From: Caenorhabditis elegans
Lineage: Eukaryota > Nematoda > Chromadorea > Rhabditida > Rhabditidae
DNA: 64,000 nucleotides
Assembly: GCF_000002985.6 (NCBI RefSeq)
Contig: NC_003280.10
Coordinates: 10,288,501-10,352,500 of the forward strand
Reading direction: 5' to 3'
Position numbers and translations under genes: made by a program. This document shows positions 1 to 12,323 of the stretch, piece by piece. Within the stretch, counting starts at the first letter, position 1. Every line of letters begins with the position of its first letter. The notes below the pieces were generated by a model. It worked only from the letters and a program-made list of their open reading frames with translations, ran no database searches and was not told where the DNA came from.

Positions 1-3000
1 GTACAAAAGTGAATTGTATCTTCTTGCCTAATCATTATGCTAGCTACAAATTCATTGGTTAGTCAATAAACTAAGAATAAGATCCTGAGTGTTGGTGTTT
101 CCTTTTGAAAAAAAATATTTTTTGTGTTTTTGAGTTTTAAAATTTTTTCAAAAATTAAAGAATGGCAGATGGTCTGAAGCAGAATAAAAATTTAAAAAAA
201 AGTAAGTTATTTATAATTTATAGTTTAATGGGTTTTTACACAGCCAATGAAGCACCCAAATAGTCGATACAGTAGCCTACAGTAACTCCCTAAAATTCTT
301 ACCGAAAACGACTGAATAGGGGTGTCTTCAGATGGTAAAAGCGGGTTCAACGAGCTGTATGAACGCATCTCGTGTGATAAGCTTCTTTGTAACTTTTCCA
401 GTAACCTGGTCATATCTGCTTTTATCTTTTTGCTTTGCTGAAAATTATTTGCTTCCAGATATCTCAGAAAACAATTATAATGATGGTAGATGATAATGGA
501 GGATAAATAGAAAAGAGATAAAAGATAAGGTAAAAGTGATGAGGAATGGATCTCGCGGACTGATGACGACACACATAAAAATCTGCAGAGGTGAAAACAA
601 GGGGACAGATCGGATCTCTAGAGGTGTTGCAATTTTTTGTGTAACAGGGAAAAAATGTGTGTGATTCGGGGAGTGTGAAGAACAATTTCATCATGACATG
701 TGGTAGAAGGTGTGAATCAGTTTTTTGAGTCACGTTTTCCGAAACAATCGTAATTTAACAGATTCTTAGTGAGTTTCGACGGAAATGAACACTCTTAACT
801 TAGAAGAAACTGGTCGGCCTACATGCCTGCCTACCTATCATGAAAATAAAAGGCACTTCTCATATTTTTCCTAACTTTAAAAGATGATATCTTGATTCTC
901 TTTAGTTTTATCAAAAATTGTCAACTGATGAAATACGTGCAAAATATTTTTCCACATTTTACCTGTATACAACTTTTTAGTAGGATTTAAGACAACCAAG
1001 ATATACGCCGTCAAAGTTGATCAATGGTGGTGCAAGTCGCATATAAAATACGGTAGAAAAAGGTTCATTTATTGGGATTGAATACACGAAACTTTTTTTG
1101 ATAAAGATGTTTTACTTTTCATAATCAGTTTAAAAAAAACTTATTTACTGAATATAATAAAATATTATTGAAAAACACTGCAATAATCCACTTTCAAAAA
1201 ACCAAGCTTACAAGTTAGAGCACTTTTTTTTGGGTCTCGGTGCGATCAACGTCATTTGAAAAGTGCCATCTCAGTAAAAGAACGTGCGAAAAAACTGAGT
1301 ACGTCATTTCGTTTACTATTAGATGAACGAGAGTTCTTGGAGTGAACATATTTCTACAAAATAACTGGAATGATGCAAAATATTTTTTGAAGAGAGATAA
1401 GTATTCAGAATCCAACACTATTACACGTGGTACTTCACCTGATTCGGGTCATGTTTTCTAGGTCACACCCTGCATTGTTCGGTTGTAATTTAATGATTTA
1501 TGATATGCAGTTTCAAAGGCTAATTGTCTAGATTACCTCTAGTTTTGGCAAGATGGAGTACCTGCTTTTTTGCGGGGGTTACTGAAAATTGAGTAGGAAT
1601 GTATAGAGCGGGTGAGTAATAAAATAAATAGGTGGTAAGTAGATTACAAAATGTTTGTTTCGATCTTATTTTGCTTCGTCAACATTTGGTAATTGGGTTT
1701 CAGATAATATATTTAGTTAGGTTGTCTAGAATACGCACAGTGATTTTTTTCGAACTTCTAACTCGAGAGAAAAATTCTACAAAAAAATACCAAAAATTTT
1801 CATAAAAAAATACCAAAAATCTTAAACTTTACTTAAAATTTCGACAAGAATCCTAACATCATTCAAAAGTTCCTACCAATAAAAAATCTACAAATTAAAA
1901 AAAGTGGTGGTAACGACATTAGAGTATAAACCAAAAATATCATCTAGCGTTCTCACAAACATTTCTGCTTGTAAACAGAAAATCGTAAAACTTCCGCACC
2001 AGATTTCCTCATGCCAAAAAACTACAAACTACGTAGATTCTACAAGATCAGGTTCAATGAGTTTGCTGAATTAACACAGGGAACATTTATATGTAGATTG
2101 AAATGATATCACTGTGGAAAAATGGATATATTAGAAAATATTGAAAATTTCTCATTTTAAAATTACATAATTGAAAAGCTCTGCTGTCACTCTTCATTTT
2201 TCTCAATTGCGCCTGTTCCATTCTAATTCAATTATATTCTTTCTGAGGGAACGTGAGAATCAAATCGAAACAAGAAAAGTTGAAGAAAAAATGGATGAGA
2301 TCAAAAAGTGAAAAAGAATTCGAAAAAATGATAATTTTAAAATAGAAAATTTTGATCATTAAGATTTATGACATATGTACCTAGCCTGTTTTACATTGTG
2401 TGAAACTCAGTGAGCATGAAATCTTATTTGAAAATTTTGAATCTTTTCATGATACTCTTATAATCAGAGCAGTGACGTCGATTACAAGAAATCTTTTCAA
2501 GTTATAGATTCTAAAAATTTGAAATCAGTTGCCGAACCGCTAATTTAGATGGAAAAGTACATATATAACACTCGACGTATCAGAAAAATAGTCGAATATA
2601 ATATAAGACTTTTAGAAAATTCCCAGAAGCACATCATAAAAAGCTAATCGTGAATTTATATGCAAAAAATTTGAAACAAATAGTCCTAAATTTAAGCGTT
2701 TGGAAATTCGAAACAAATGGTGTTTCCGGTTCAGAAGAATATTGGTAGCCGACAGCAAAACACAAGATTTTTGAGAAAAATTTAGAATAAGCTTAAACCT
2801 AAATATAAGTAGGTCTAGGCTGAAACATTTGAGCCTGAGTCTGAAGCTTGGCCTAAGCTTTATCCTATGTCTAGACCACGTCTCCATGTCAGATATTTCA
2901 GCAAATCGATTTTAAAAAATTTCTAGAATACCCAATCATTAATATTCAATTTGCCAGAATTCTCAAAATGCATTTTCCGATTGAATAATTTTAGAATTCA

Positions 3001-6000
3001 ACAACAAAAAACACCCGTTTTAAGATTTCTCGTCACTTTTTAATAGTAGTAGTTGTGACGACAAATCTCATGAATCAGAGATTTGAGTTGGAAAAAATGA
3101 CAATAAGGAAGAAGAAAAACGCGGATTTTCTGAATTTGACATGATGTTTAAGTGGGTTTGCAGACAATTTTTAAAAATTAATTGGAAAATTGCATGAATA
3201 TTTTAAAATAAAATTTTTTGGATAGCAGCGATCCAGCTGCATTTTTATTCGTAAAAATGCTAAATGTTCGTAATTTATTTTAGAGTCAATCCAATTAGCG
3301 AATCAATGAAATTACATGATTCGTCACGAATATGACGAATATTTGTTCATATGTAGTTTGAAATTGACTCTCTATCACGATTGCTCTCTGGCCTACACTA
3401 TCGATTACTTTTAACTTCATACTAATTTTTAAAGAAATAAAAGTTTTGAGCTTAGAGTTACGTCTTAACTCCATATTTTAGGAAACGGTTTGAGAAAGAG
3501 CTGGAGCCTTCATACCGTAGTAAGTTACGATCTAATTGAGGATAATATAAGCTTCGTTATCCAAAATTTCCACCGTTTTCCAAAGGTCGTATACACTTCC
3601 GCAACTCCTTCAAAATCTTTCCAAAAAAGAATACAAAAAGAAAACGGAGAAACCGAAGAACATGACACTCTCGGTATCCCCAATAAATTGGGCCTTTTAT
3701 TTTATTTAAACGTAAGTGTCTACCACCACCACCGCCACCACCAGTACAACTAGAGCTCAGCTATGTCCATCTCATTCACAAATTGCTTTTCATTCATTTT
3801 CTTCCATCTCCCCTTTTCCGTATATCCATTTACTATGGAGGAGGTCTACCAATTAAGGATCACATGACATGGCTCTACCATGTCAAAAAGAGGTAGGATT
3901 CTCTATGACGTCAACCAGGAAAAACAAAAAGAGAATATGGCCGTATATGGGTTGAGCTCGAATTACGAGTTCAGGTGAATCGGAAGATTCTCCAAAAAAT
4001 AAAACAAAATGACAATAAACCAACTCAGAACTAGTACTACAATTTCAGGATATTTCACAGGAAACTCCGTAAGTTATTGGCTAGAAGCATACACTTATGG
4101 CCTTTTCGAAAAAAAATTGTTAAATTGGTAAAGCTTCTGTCAAACTGAAAAGACTCGACCAAGACTTTTTAAAGCTTTAGCCCAAGTTTGATCGAATTTG
4201 AAGAGCCTCAAGAAAAGTTTGGCTCAAAAATTGGTAGGAGTTGGAGTTGGAGCAGACTGCGCGGCCTAACTTCCAAGCTTAATCTAAACTGGAGATGCCT
4301 GGATAACCAATTGAATTAAGACGAAAAGCAAACTTAAATTTACAGTTCAATTTTTTCTTGTTTTTTGAATATACATTTTTTTAAATTTTCTAATATAATC
4401 GCAATAAAAGTGTCACGGTGTTCAAAGTTCGCTCAAAATGAGACGGAAAAACAACGGAATTGAAAAAGGATTGGGTTTCAAAGAATATTCATCAGACGGG
4501 GAAATATAAAAATTTAAAGGGAAAAAAGTAGGAAAACAAGAAAATTAATTTTTCGTTCGAATTCCGGAGACAGCAAGGTAAACCTAACAAGCCCTTAAAA
4601 TTACATGAAACGCATTTATTCTGGAACTTTTCTGGTATGCAACATGAATCACAAGTACTCACCCAAAAAAATCTGAGAAATGTGACAACAATCGCATCAA
4701 AAAAAAAAAGAGTTGTCAAATGCCATCAAATATGTAAACTTGTCAGTTATATTAAAGCCCCACCCACCCCCAAACAGAAGATTGCTAGTTTCAGAGAAAG
4801 GGAGTGGTTCTTTGAATATTGTTTTCGAGAAATTCATAACATAAAGCTTTTAAAATCGAATATACGATTTCTTCAAAGCATAGCCACTTTCTGAGAATCA
4901 AGCTTGTTAAAATCTTGTCAGTTGGCTGTTTGCAGACGTGTTCTCTCCTATTTCAAATATTGACTCATGTTTTACACAAAAGAACAATTGAAGAGTGATG
5001 TCAATTTAAAGCCTAAAACCAAAATATCAGGCTTTTCTATCTGGGGAAAGCTTGTTTTCAGGCCTATCTACCTACATACTTGCCTACCAACCTTCTTACC
5101 GGTAGGGCTGACAAGAAACCTGAGCCAACATTTTTCGGGTTCGGTGACTAGACAAAATGCAGGTACTATGAACTACTGAAGCACGAAAAACCATCAAACT
5201 CGTATAGAACCTGAGTTCGCAACAATTTTTCAACAAAAAAATCAAAATGAACTGTGTTTTAAATTCAACTAGTCTACAAAGATTATGACGCAAAATGTGT
5301 CACATTGTGTTGTCCAATTTAACGAGTTTTTGAAAAAATGCCCGATCAAAATAGAAAAAAAAACAATTCAATTGAATTTAAAAAAAACATTTCAAAAAAG
5401 TTCCCAGCCACCTTGGCGTCATTATCATCTTTTGTTTAAGAAAAAAAGGAAGTTGACTTGTTGCGGAAGCCTAAACTGGTTTTAGGAGAGAAGAAGCTGG
5501 TGGACAGTGGTCATAGGTGTGGTCGTGATTCGAGAAAAAAAAGTTTGGGTGGAACTGATATATATTATAAAATGGGGGAATGATTTTTGATAGAGAATGT
5601 ATTGATATTAAGTTTCTTCTTGCGATTATTAATCGCCAGAAGACACAAAATTTGAAACGAGCGGATTTTTTTCTGCAGACAGACAAATTTCTGTAAGTTT
5701 GGAAATCTCCACAGGGTTTATCCATTTTATTCATTAGCTAGGACGGTCAAGTTCAAATTGTTTCCTTTTCATCACGTATCACAAAATATATGATGGCTAA
5801 GTTGATAATCAAACAAAAGACTCAAAGATGCAAAAAATGCAACAGAAACTTCTAAAAAAGTACATCGATACTTTTTATTTCCGTCAGTCACGTGGTACTG
5901 TTCTTTTCTGGTTCGACTGTACTTCAATATTAACTTATGGAAAACTGTATGACGTCACGGAAGCGTCATGTGTAGCGATAATGATTGATTAGACCTTTTT

Positions 6001-6811
6001 GGTAAACTGATGGAGAAATCAAGACGATCAACACATTTTTTGGAATAGAGAGAAACAATGAGATATTATTGGAATGGTTATGATTTGATAAGTAATACGA
6101 AATGAGTAGAAGGCACAGTCTCATCTTTAGTCTAGCAATGTATTTTGCATTATAAAACGCAAAGTAATATATTAATTCAACTGTAAAATATTTCAGAGCA
6201 ATTTAAACAGGCTGGAGAGAAAGTTGCAATTTTTGCATTATGAATTGTTGTACCTTACGCTCTAAATATTTTTCGAACATTTAAGAAAACGTTCTGGTCT
6301 CTTTTGTTAAAAATTTATTAGATCTTTCACCTAGTTCAAACTTTTGAGGTCACTGGAAGTCCAAGCATCTTCAAAAAATGAGACTTCTGTTAGTAATTTT
6401 TTAAAAGAAACAACAAAAAAAATTTGCGTTTCCAAATAAAAGTATTTGATATTTTTAATTGAAATATGATTTTTTTAGAACAAACCCTATGAGTGAAAAT
6501 TTGAAAATTTTGATTCTGATATTTAAAAAATTTTTTGAGTTCAAAAGTTTATTGGACTGCATTTTTTCTCAGAGTACATCAAGCCATCAGCTTTTTTGAA
6601 AACAATCAACTCACAGCTTTCAAACCAAAATTGATTTTGTTGAACACAGTTTTTGGTTCCAAAATATTTCTTATTTTAAGCATTAGAGCATTTCAGAGTT
6701 CAAATAATTGCAGAAATATTACATATGAACTGCACCCGCCCACCACATATACAAATTATTCGAAAAAATACATAAATAAACATGGCCAATTGACTAAAGT
6801 TGTGTTATTTC
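1..6811. other. Gene-poor AT-rich stretch
   Basis: No convincing exon chain is visible on either strand. Open frames are short, lack paired splice sites and have no recognisable protein signature. The DNA is rich in A and T runs and carries fragments of dispersed worm repeats, such as CCTACC/GCCTAC stretches near 815-840 and 5,055-5,105. It may be the distal regulatory region or a long intron of a gene outside the window. Confidence 0.6.
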
Positions 6812-7293
6812 TCAGAAACTGGAACCACTTATGCTCCCACGCTTCCTATCCACTCGTTCAGCAAACGATGACGTGGCAATGACAATGTCCTTGAGGGTTA
6901 CAAATAATCTACTTGAGATTTGTTTTGCAAAGAAATAATTAGTTGAAAAGTTGTAGGATACGAGAATACAACGATTTTGCAGTGGTAATGTAAAAAAAAA
7001 CGGCGGGAAATTGTATTTGAATTTTTTCAGAATATTTGGCACGGTCTGTACTCACTATCAACTCTAAATCTGAAGCCAGACATTTTTGGGATTCCCCTTT
7101 TTTCTCGTTTGCTTTTTTCTTTCGTTATTTTTTAAATATTTTTTTTATTTTGTAGAATTTCTCCTAAGTATTTAATCTCATAAATACTCACCATAATCCT
7201 TGTAATATCCGCATTCGTAACAGAATTCCGTCGACTGATCGCATCTGCTTCGCCACCGCCACTGCAACGCCGCCTTGTTTTACAACGGCTCGT
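6812..7293 (-). other. Orphan exon candidate on the minus strand
   Basis: On the minus strand the block 7,293-7,192 has a good acceptor (TTTTTCAG), a good donor (GTGAGTATT) and exactly 102 nt, open in two of the three frames. It is much richer in G and C than its surroundings. In one phase-0 reading it encodes a basic, serine-containing peptide with ISRRNSVTNADITRIM near its end. A further minus-strand open frame ending at 6,812 finishes RVDRKRGSISGSSF, but I found no acceptor that joins the two in frame. This may be one or two exons of a minus-strand gene whose other exons I cannot identify. I do not recognise the protein. Confidence 0.3.
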
Positions 7294-10200
7294 CTGAAAA
7301 ATAGGAGGCTTATTTTTGGAAACGGTGACGATTTATCTTAGATTACGATAATTTTGAAATTAGTTACAATAATCAAAGATTTTACTAGAAGACCAAAGGT
7401 GATCTAAGATGATCTGGATTACCAAGAGACGATAGGGTTGATGAATAAAATTTAAAAACAATTTTTATAGCAGACATTTTTTTTATTGAAATCTTGAGAT
7501 CATAAATTTCAAAGACCAAATTTATATACATGACGAAAAAAAAAATCTAGCACAATTTTGAAAGTTATTTCGAGGTAGGTATGACGAGAAGAAAATCAAT
7601 TATCTAAATCGAAATTTCTTTTTTTTAGCTTCCAGAGTGACGTGCATTCTATGAAAATTTTGTTAAAGCTTCCAGTTTTTACTTGGAAACAAAAGCAAAT
7701 ATTCCAGGCGAATTTTAAAATTAATCATTAAAACTGCAAATGTCATTGGAATAGACAGATGCAATAAATGTCTTTTCGTGTCGGGACCTTTAGTTTGGAG
7801 AGGTTACAACTCGTGAATTGTGGGTAGCATATATTATTGGTTTTTTTGTGTTTGACAATTTTGATGTGTTTCAGTCAGAAAAAAATTAATTTTTTAAAAG
7901 GGAGGTTGAAAAAAATTAATCAAATTATTTTCAGCAATTTGAGATATTATTCTTTGTCCGAAATTTTTTTAAATATTTTAAGTGAAATCTATAAATTCCG
8001 ATTTCTAAATATATGATAGCAATCATGATTTTTCATTCTGATTTAATTTTTAAAATGGAAGAAATGTGGGAACCTAGGCCGCGGTCATAGATCTATTTAC
8101 AAAATAGAAAAATGAACGATAATTTTCTAATTTGAATTGGGACCAAAATTAAAAAAAAAAGCCAATAGAGAAAATTTTATATACAGAAAATGTTATTTTC
8201 AGATCAATTTTATCGCAGATTTAAAAAAATAAAATTCGGCCACCGATTTTTTGTGCGGTCTGCGTAGGAAGAACAGGCAACAAAAAAGTTCCATAGAGCG
8301 CTTTTGCTGAAAAAAAAAACGTCTACAGGCATTAAGAGGGTGCGCAAAATTGTGGCATGAGTGGCTGTTGTTGAGCTTTATCGAGTGACACCCAAGGGAC
8401 AGTTCAATCAACGTGTCGATCGAGGGTGGGCATACACTCGACGAGAGGACATCCCACTTTTTGGTTGGGTGACGCAAAAAATGTGGGTAAATTTGTGCAT
8501 ATTCTCTTTTCAAAAAATTGTTGCAATTCAGAGCACGTTGACATGTTGATAAGACTGAGAAAAAGAAACAAATGTGACTTGGAGATTGAAATGGAAATTT
8601 TTTTTTTGAAGACCGAGTTTTGAAATAAACTAAATCAATTTTTCGTGAACCGCAGGTATTCTAGATGTTACTAACTACAAGTACTACTCTAGAACTGAAA
8701 ATGGCTATAATAGCTTCATATACCCTTTTTTTGAAGACATTTTAAGAGTTATTGAAAAATTAATCCACTTCAAAACCACGAAAGAATATGGATAAAAAGG
8801 GCAATATCAAAATTGCAACAAAAAAATTCGAGAAAGTTCTATCTCATCTTAAAAGTATACATCTTGGTAGATCCCTTCCAGAACTAAAAAATAAACAAAA
8901 CCAATCCCCTTTCACACATTTCGATGATGACGTGGCATTGAGCAAATATTAAAAATGAAAATGAATTGGTAAGAGGGTGGTTGGGATTGAATGAGGTATA
9001 AGATCATAAAGATTACATTTATATAACACTTCATTGAATTTGAATTTTAAAAGAATCAAATGTTTTGAAAATTAATACTTCTAAAGGGAAAATTTGAACG
9101 ACCGAAACCATGACACAAAAGATTGAAAAGTCTTGAGCCTGTTTGGATTAACTATTAAAAAATAACTATAAAAAATCCAACTTTTAAATATGCGATATTT
9201 CACTTTTGGCTAATCTCCAAGTTTGAATTCACTCAAAATGAGAAACCAAACTCATTTTCGAGCCAATCAGCAAACTTCGATAGCTTCATCTGATTGGTTG
9301 AATAGTGTCTGCGCGAATCGCTGATTGGTCTTGCAGTTTTCATTTTGGAGGAAATTCAAACATATATGATTTCGATATTATTTCAAAAGCTACCTACAAA
9401 ACTGAAGTGAAGTTCGCTTAAAAAGCAAAACTTCCTAAATCAGAAGAAATTAATATTTGTTTCAAAAATTCAAAAAATGCTCCAACTAACGACCACATAT
9501 GATTAGTCTAGACATTTGAATCGCTCATAAAAACACAAAAAAAAATTCCGAAAGAAAACTTTTTTCTCGGCAAGAAAAAATAAATGAAAACACAAAGATT
9601 TTATGAATCTGCTTCTCTTGACAAGAGGAATGCCGGCAAGACTTATGTTTCATTTTTAATTTTTTTTCCAATTTTTCATTTCGGATTTTCTGTTTGAACA
9701 CCTGTGCAAAACGAATTGTTGCTCCTCGCTACGGATCAAAAGGGTTGGAACGAAAAGCAATTGGAATGGAAATTGGAAGAAAAAAAAATTGCGGGTAATC
9801 TTGAAGTTGTAATTAAATAGATATAGGGGTGAGAAATATAGGATTAGAATGTACGCGCGAATTCGCAGAGAAAATGGGGGCGTGGTCGGGGAGAGTGGAC
9901 AACAATTATCCAAGGTTGTACGAAGAGACGACGAGCCATGATCACTGTGCTCCTGGAGCAGCAATTAGCACAAGGAATTCGAAATTAGCAAGATCTTTGT
10001 GTGGGCGTGTGGAGGAGCTAACAGAGGGACCGATCAACTTTGGTTTGTTCTTATCTCTTTTTTGAATGGATCTCGCCTCATGCATAGACCTAGGTATTTT
10101 GAAAATAAAGCTGACAAACCGGACGTCCAGTTTTGAAAGATAACTTTTCGAGTTTTCATTTCACATTCCAGGTCTTACCAAATTTGAAAGAATACAGTGC

Positions 10201-12323
10201 CAAAGTATTGTAACAAGGCAACAATCTTAGAACGGCCCGAGCAATTAAAAAAAAATTAGCTGTAAACTATTTGATTACTGTGTTAAAATGTGTATGTACA
10301 CTTCCAAACATGCTCAACTGAGCATTTTTCTTTCAGTAAGTTCCGCTTTCAGCCACAATTGTCTTTCTTTTTTTCGTCAACCACCTTCTATTAATTTATT
10401 TTTGTCCCGCCAATTCAAACCTCATCAACCAAAAACAAATTTGAGTAGGCGCGAGTGCCGTTCTCGAATAAGTGACGTCATGAATGAACAGGGGTTCATT
10501 ATTATCTAATTAGCGTTATTGGTCCTAAAAAAATATTTATAAAAAAATAGGGCATGCTTCACAAGTTTTCAAACTATTTTTTTTTCTGAAAACAAAACAA
10601 TCACGAAATAAGAAAAAACTCTACGTTTCTTATAGAAAACCCAAAGGTGCGTGCTGAAAATATTTACGAAACTCGTTCCGCGTGGTGAGACCCATTCCGA
10701 CAAATGTGCCTCACAGAGTTTTTTTTTTGCAAAAAGATTACATAATAGCGAATGTATAATTTTCCCCGTAAGTAAGATGAACCTCAAATTTCTAGTTTAA
10801 AAACGATCTTTTGATAAACTTAAAAATTCAGAAAAAAACACAGTTAGCACAGCTTTCCCTTATTCCGGAAATCACGATACAAAATCAGGTACATCGTGAA
10901 AAATAAAACGTTTAGGTGAAGTAGTAACTCGTTTAATATGCAATTTCTTTGCATCAACATCACCTTCGACGAAAAGTCCGAAGAAGTGAATTTCTTCTTC
11001 TTCGAAAAAAAAGTCCAAGAGTTGAGGGTGGAACTGAATGACAGGGGGACACGTGAGCTACATCTGATCTTCTTTTTCACGTCATTTGATGAGAGAGTGT
11101 CGCAAAAGAGCAAGAATTTCAGCTGGTTAGTGAGGAGGAAGAATTACAGTCGCATCGGTGCGGAACGGTGGAAACAAGATCAGCAGTGATATCATAAAGG
11201 GATTACGGTAGATGATGTAACATCATTTTTAACTGTTTCTATTTATTTTATTTTTTACGTAGGCGTCATGGGTCTCACCACGCTGACAACAAGTTACTGT
11301 AACTGGCTGTGAAAAACATGGTGTAATGGCGGCCTTTAAAATTACACTAATTGCGTTGTCTTCGTGGCGAGACCCATGCGTAAAATAAGACAATAATTAT
11401 CATCTTTTGACAATTATGTAATATGTATTTCAATATGTATTTCATTAAAGACCAAATTTTAAGATCTAAATTTAAAGGTATATTTTGTTAACAAAATGGC
11501 ATGCTTGTAAGCGAAAATCGAAAAGAATAATTTCAAAACCTTACCTGAAGCATATCTTCAAAAAAGATAATTAATCTCGAAACCAGTGAAGACCTCATTA
11601 TCACTTTCATTATGATTTCCAGCTCATAGTTCTAGCTCACCACAAGCTCCGCCCACTTTAAGAACACACTACGACATCGGCCAAAAATTGAAGCCATCGC
11701 TCGTTAGATTAAAACAGAGAAATTTTTGGAAAAACAACTAGGGATTACCATGAGATTGTTTCGTGTGAAATTATCGTCATTTTATGGGAAGGCGGGAGAG
11801 AGATTAACTTACTTATCATTTGATATAATCTATCAATTGTATTGCTTAAGTTATCACAAATAAGAGAATGTAGTCAAGAACAATAGACTGTGCAAAGAAA
11901 AAAAGATAGAAAAAAGTATGTACCCGAATAATCTAGATTAAATTTAAACTCCGCCCAAATTGTTCATCTTCTTCTTCTTCTTCTTCTTCCTGCTCAAACT
12001 TCTTCTTGTTGCCACCTACCAATTAGCAATATGACAAATTACACGTGACGTCAGCCACGTCACATTCCTTCTTCCTGCGGGAGCAGCATGATGTGCTCTG
12101 GGAGCCGATGTGACGTCACAGGTCAAGGAGAGTAACAGAGTTTTTGAGAGGGATCAGAGAGATCGACGGCTTGAAGTTGCAAAATATCACGTATTACAAA
12201 GTGGAACACCGATTTTTTGTTGTTAAGAAATTTATGATCTTTCAATGGAAATTCAAATACAAAAAAGAGAATAAGAAGAAATCGTCTACTAAACTTCAAT
12301 TATGCACTAAAAATACACATATT
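7294..12323. other. Noncoding stretch with dispersed repeats
   Basis: No gene model closes here. A GC-richer block at about 9,840-10,060 looks like promoter or first-exon DNA but gives no spliceable coding chain. A palindromic MITE-like element sits at 11,252-11,385, and a related half copy (GTGGTGAGACCCATTCC) lies at about 10,681-10,697. A CTT-rich microsatellite lies at about 11,968-12,010, close to the 3' end of clpp-1. Confidence 0.6.
11252..11385. repeat. Palindromic MITE-like element (GGGTCTC family)
   Basis: The two ends are imperfect inverted copies. The left arm reads CATGGGTCTCACCACG and the right arm, reversed, reads CATGGGTCTCGCCACG, each followed inward by GACAAC. The centre contains an AGTTACTGTAACT palindrome. 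A shorter relative with the same arms and centre lies at 62,591-62,650. The arrangement fits a non-autonomous inverted-repeat transposon remnant. I cannot assign a named family. Confidence 0.6.

Noticed and set aside
3490-3753. 87-codon plus-strand frame with a His-rich tail
   Set aside because: The His run is a CCACCACCGCC microsatellite. There is no supported start, no splice partner and no conserved feature.
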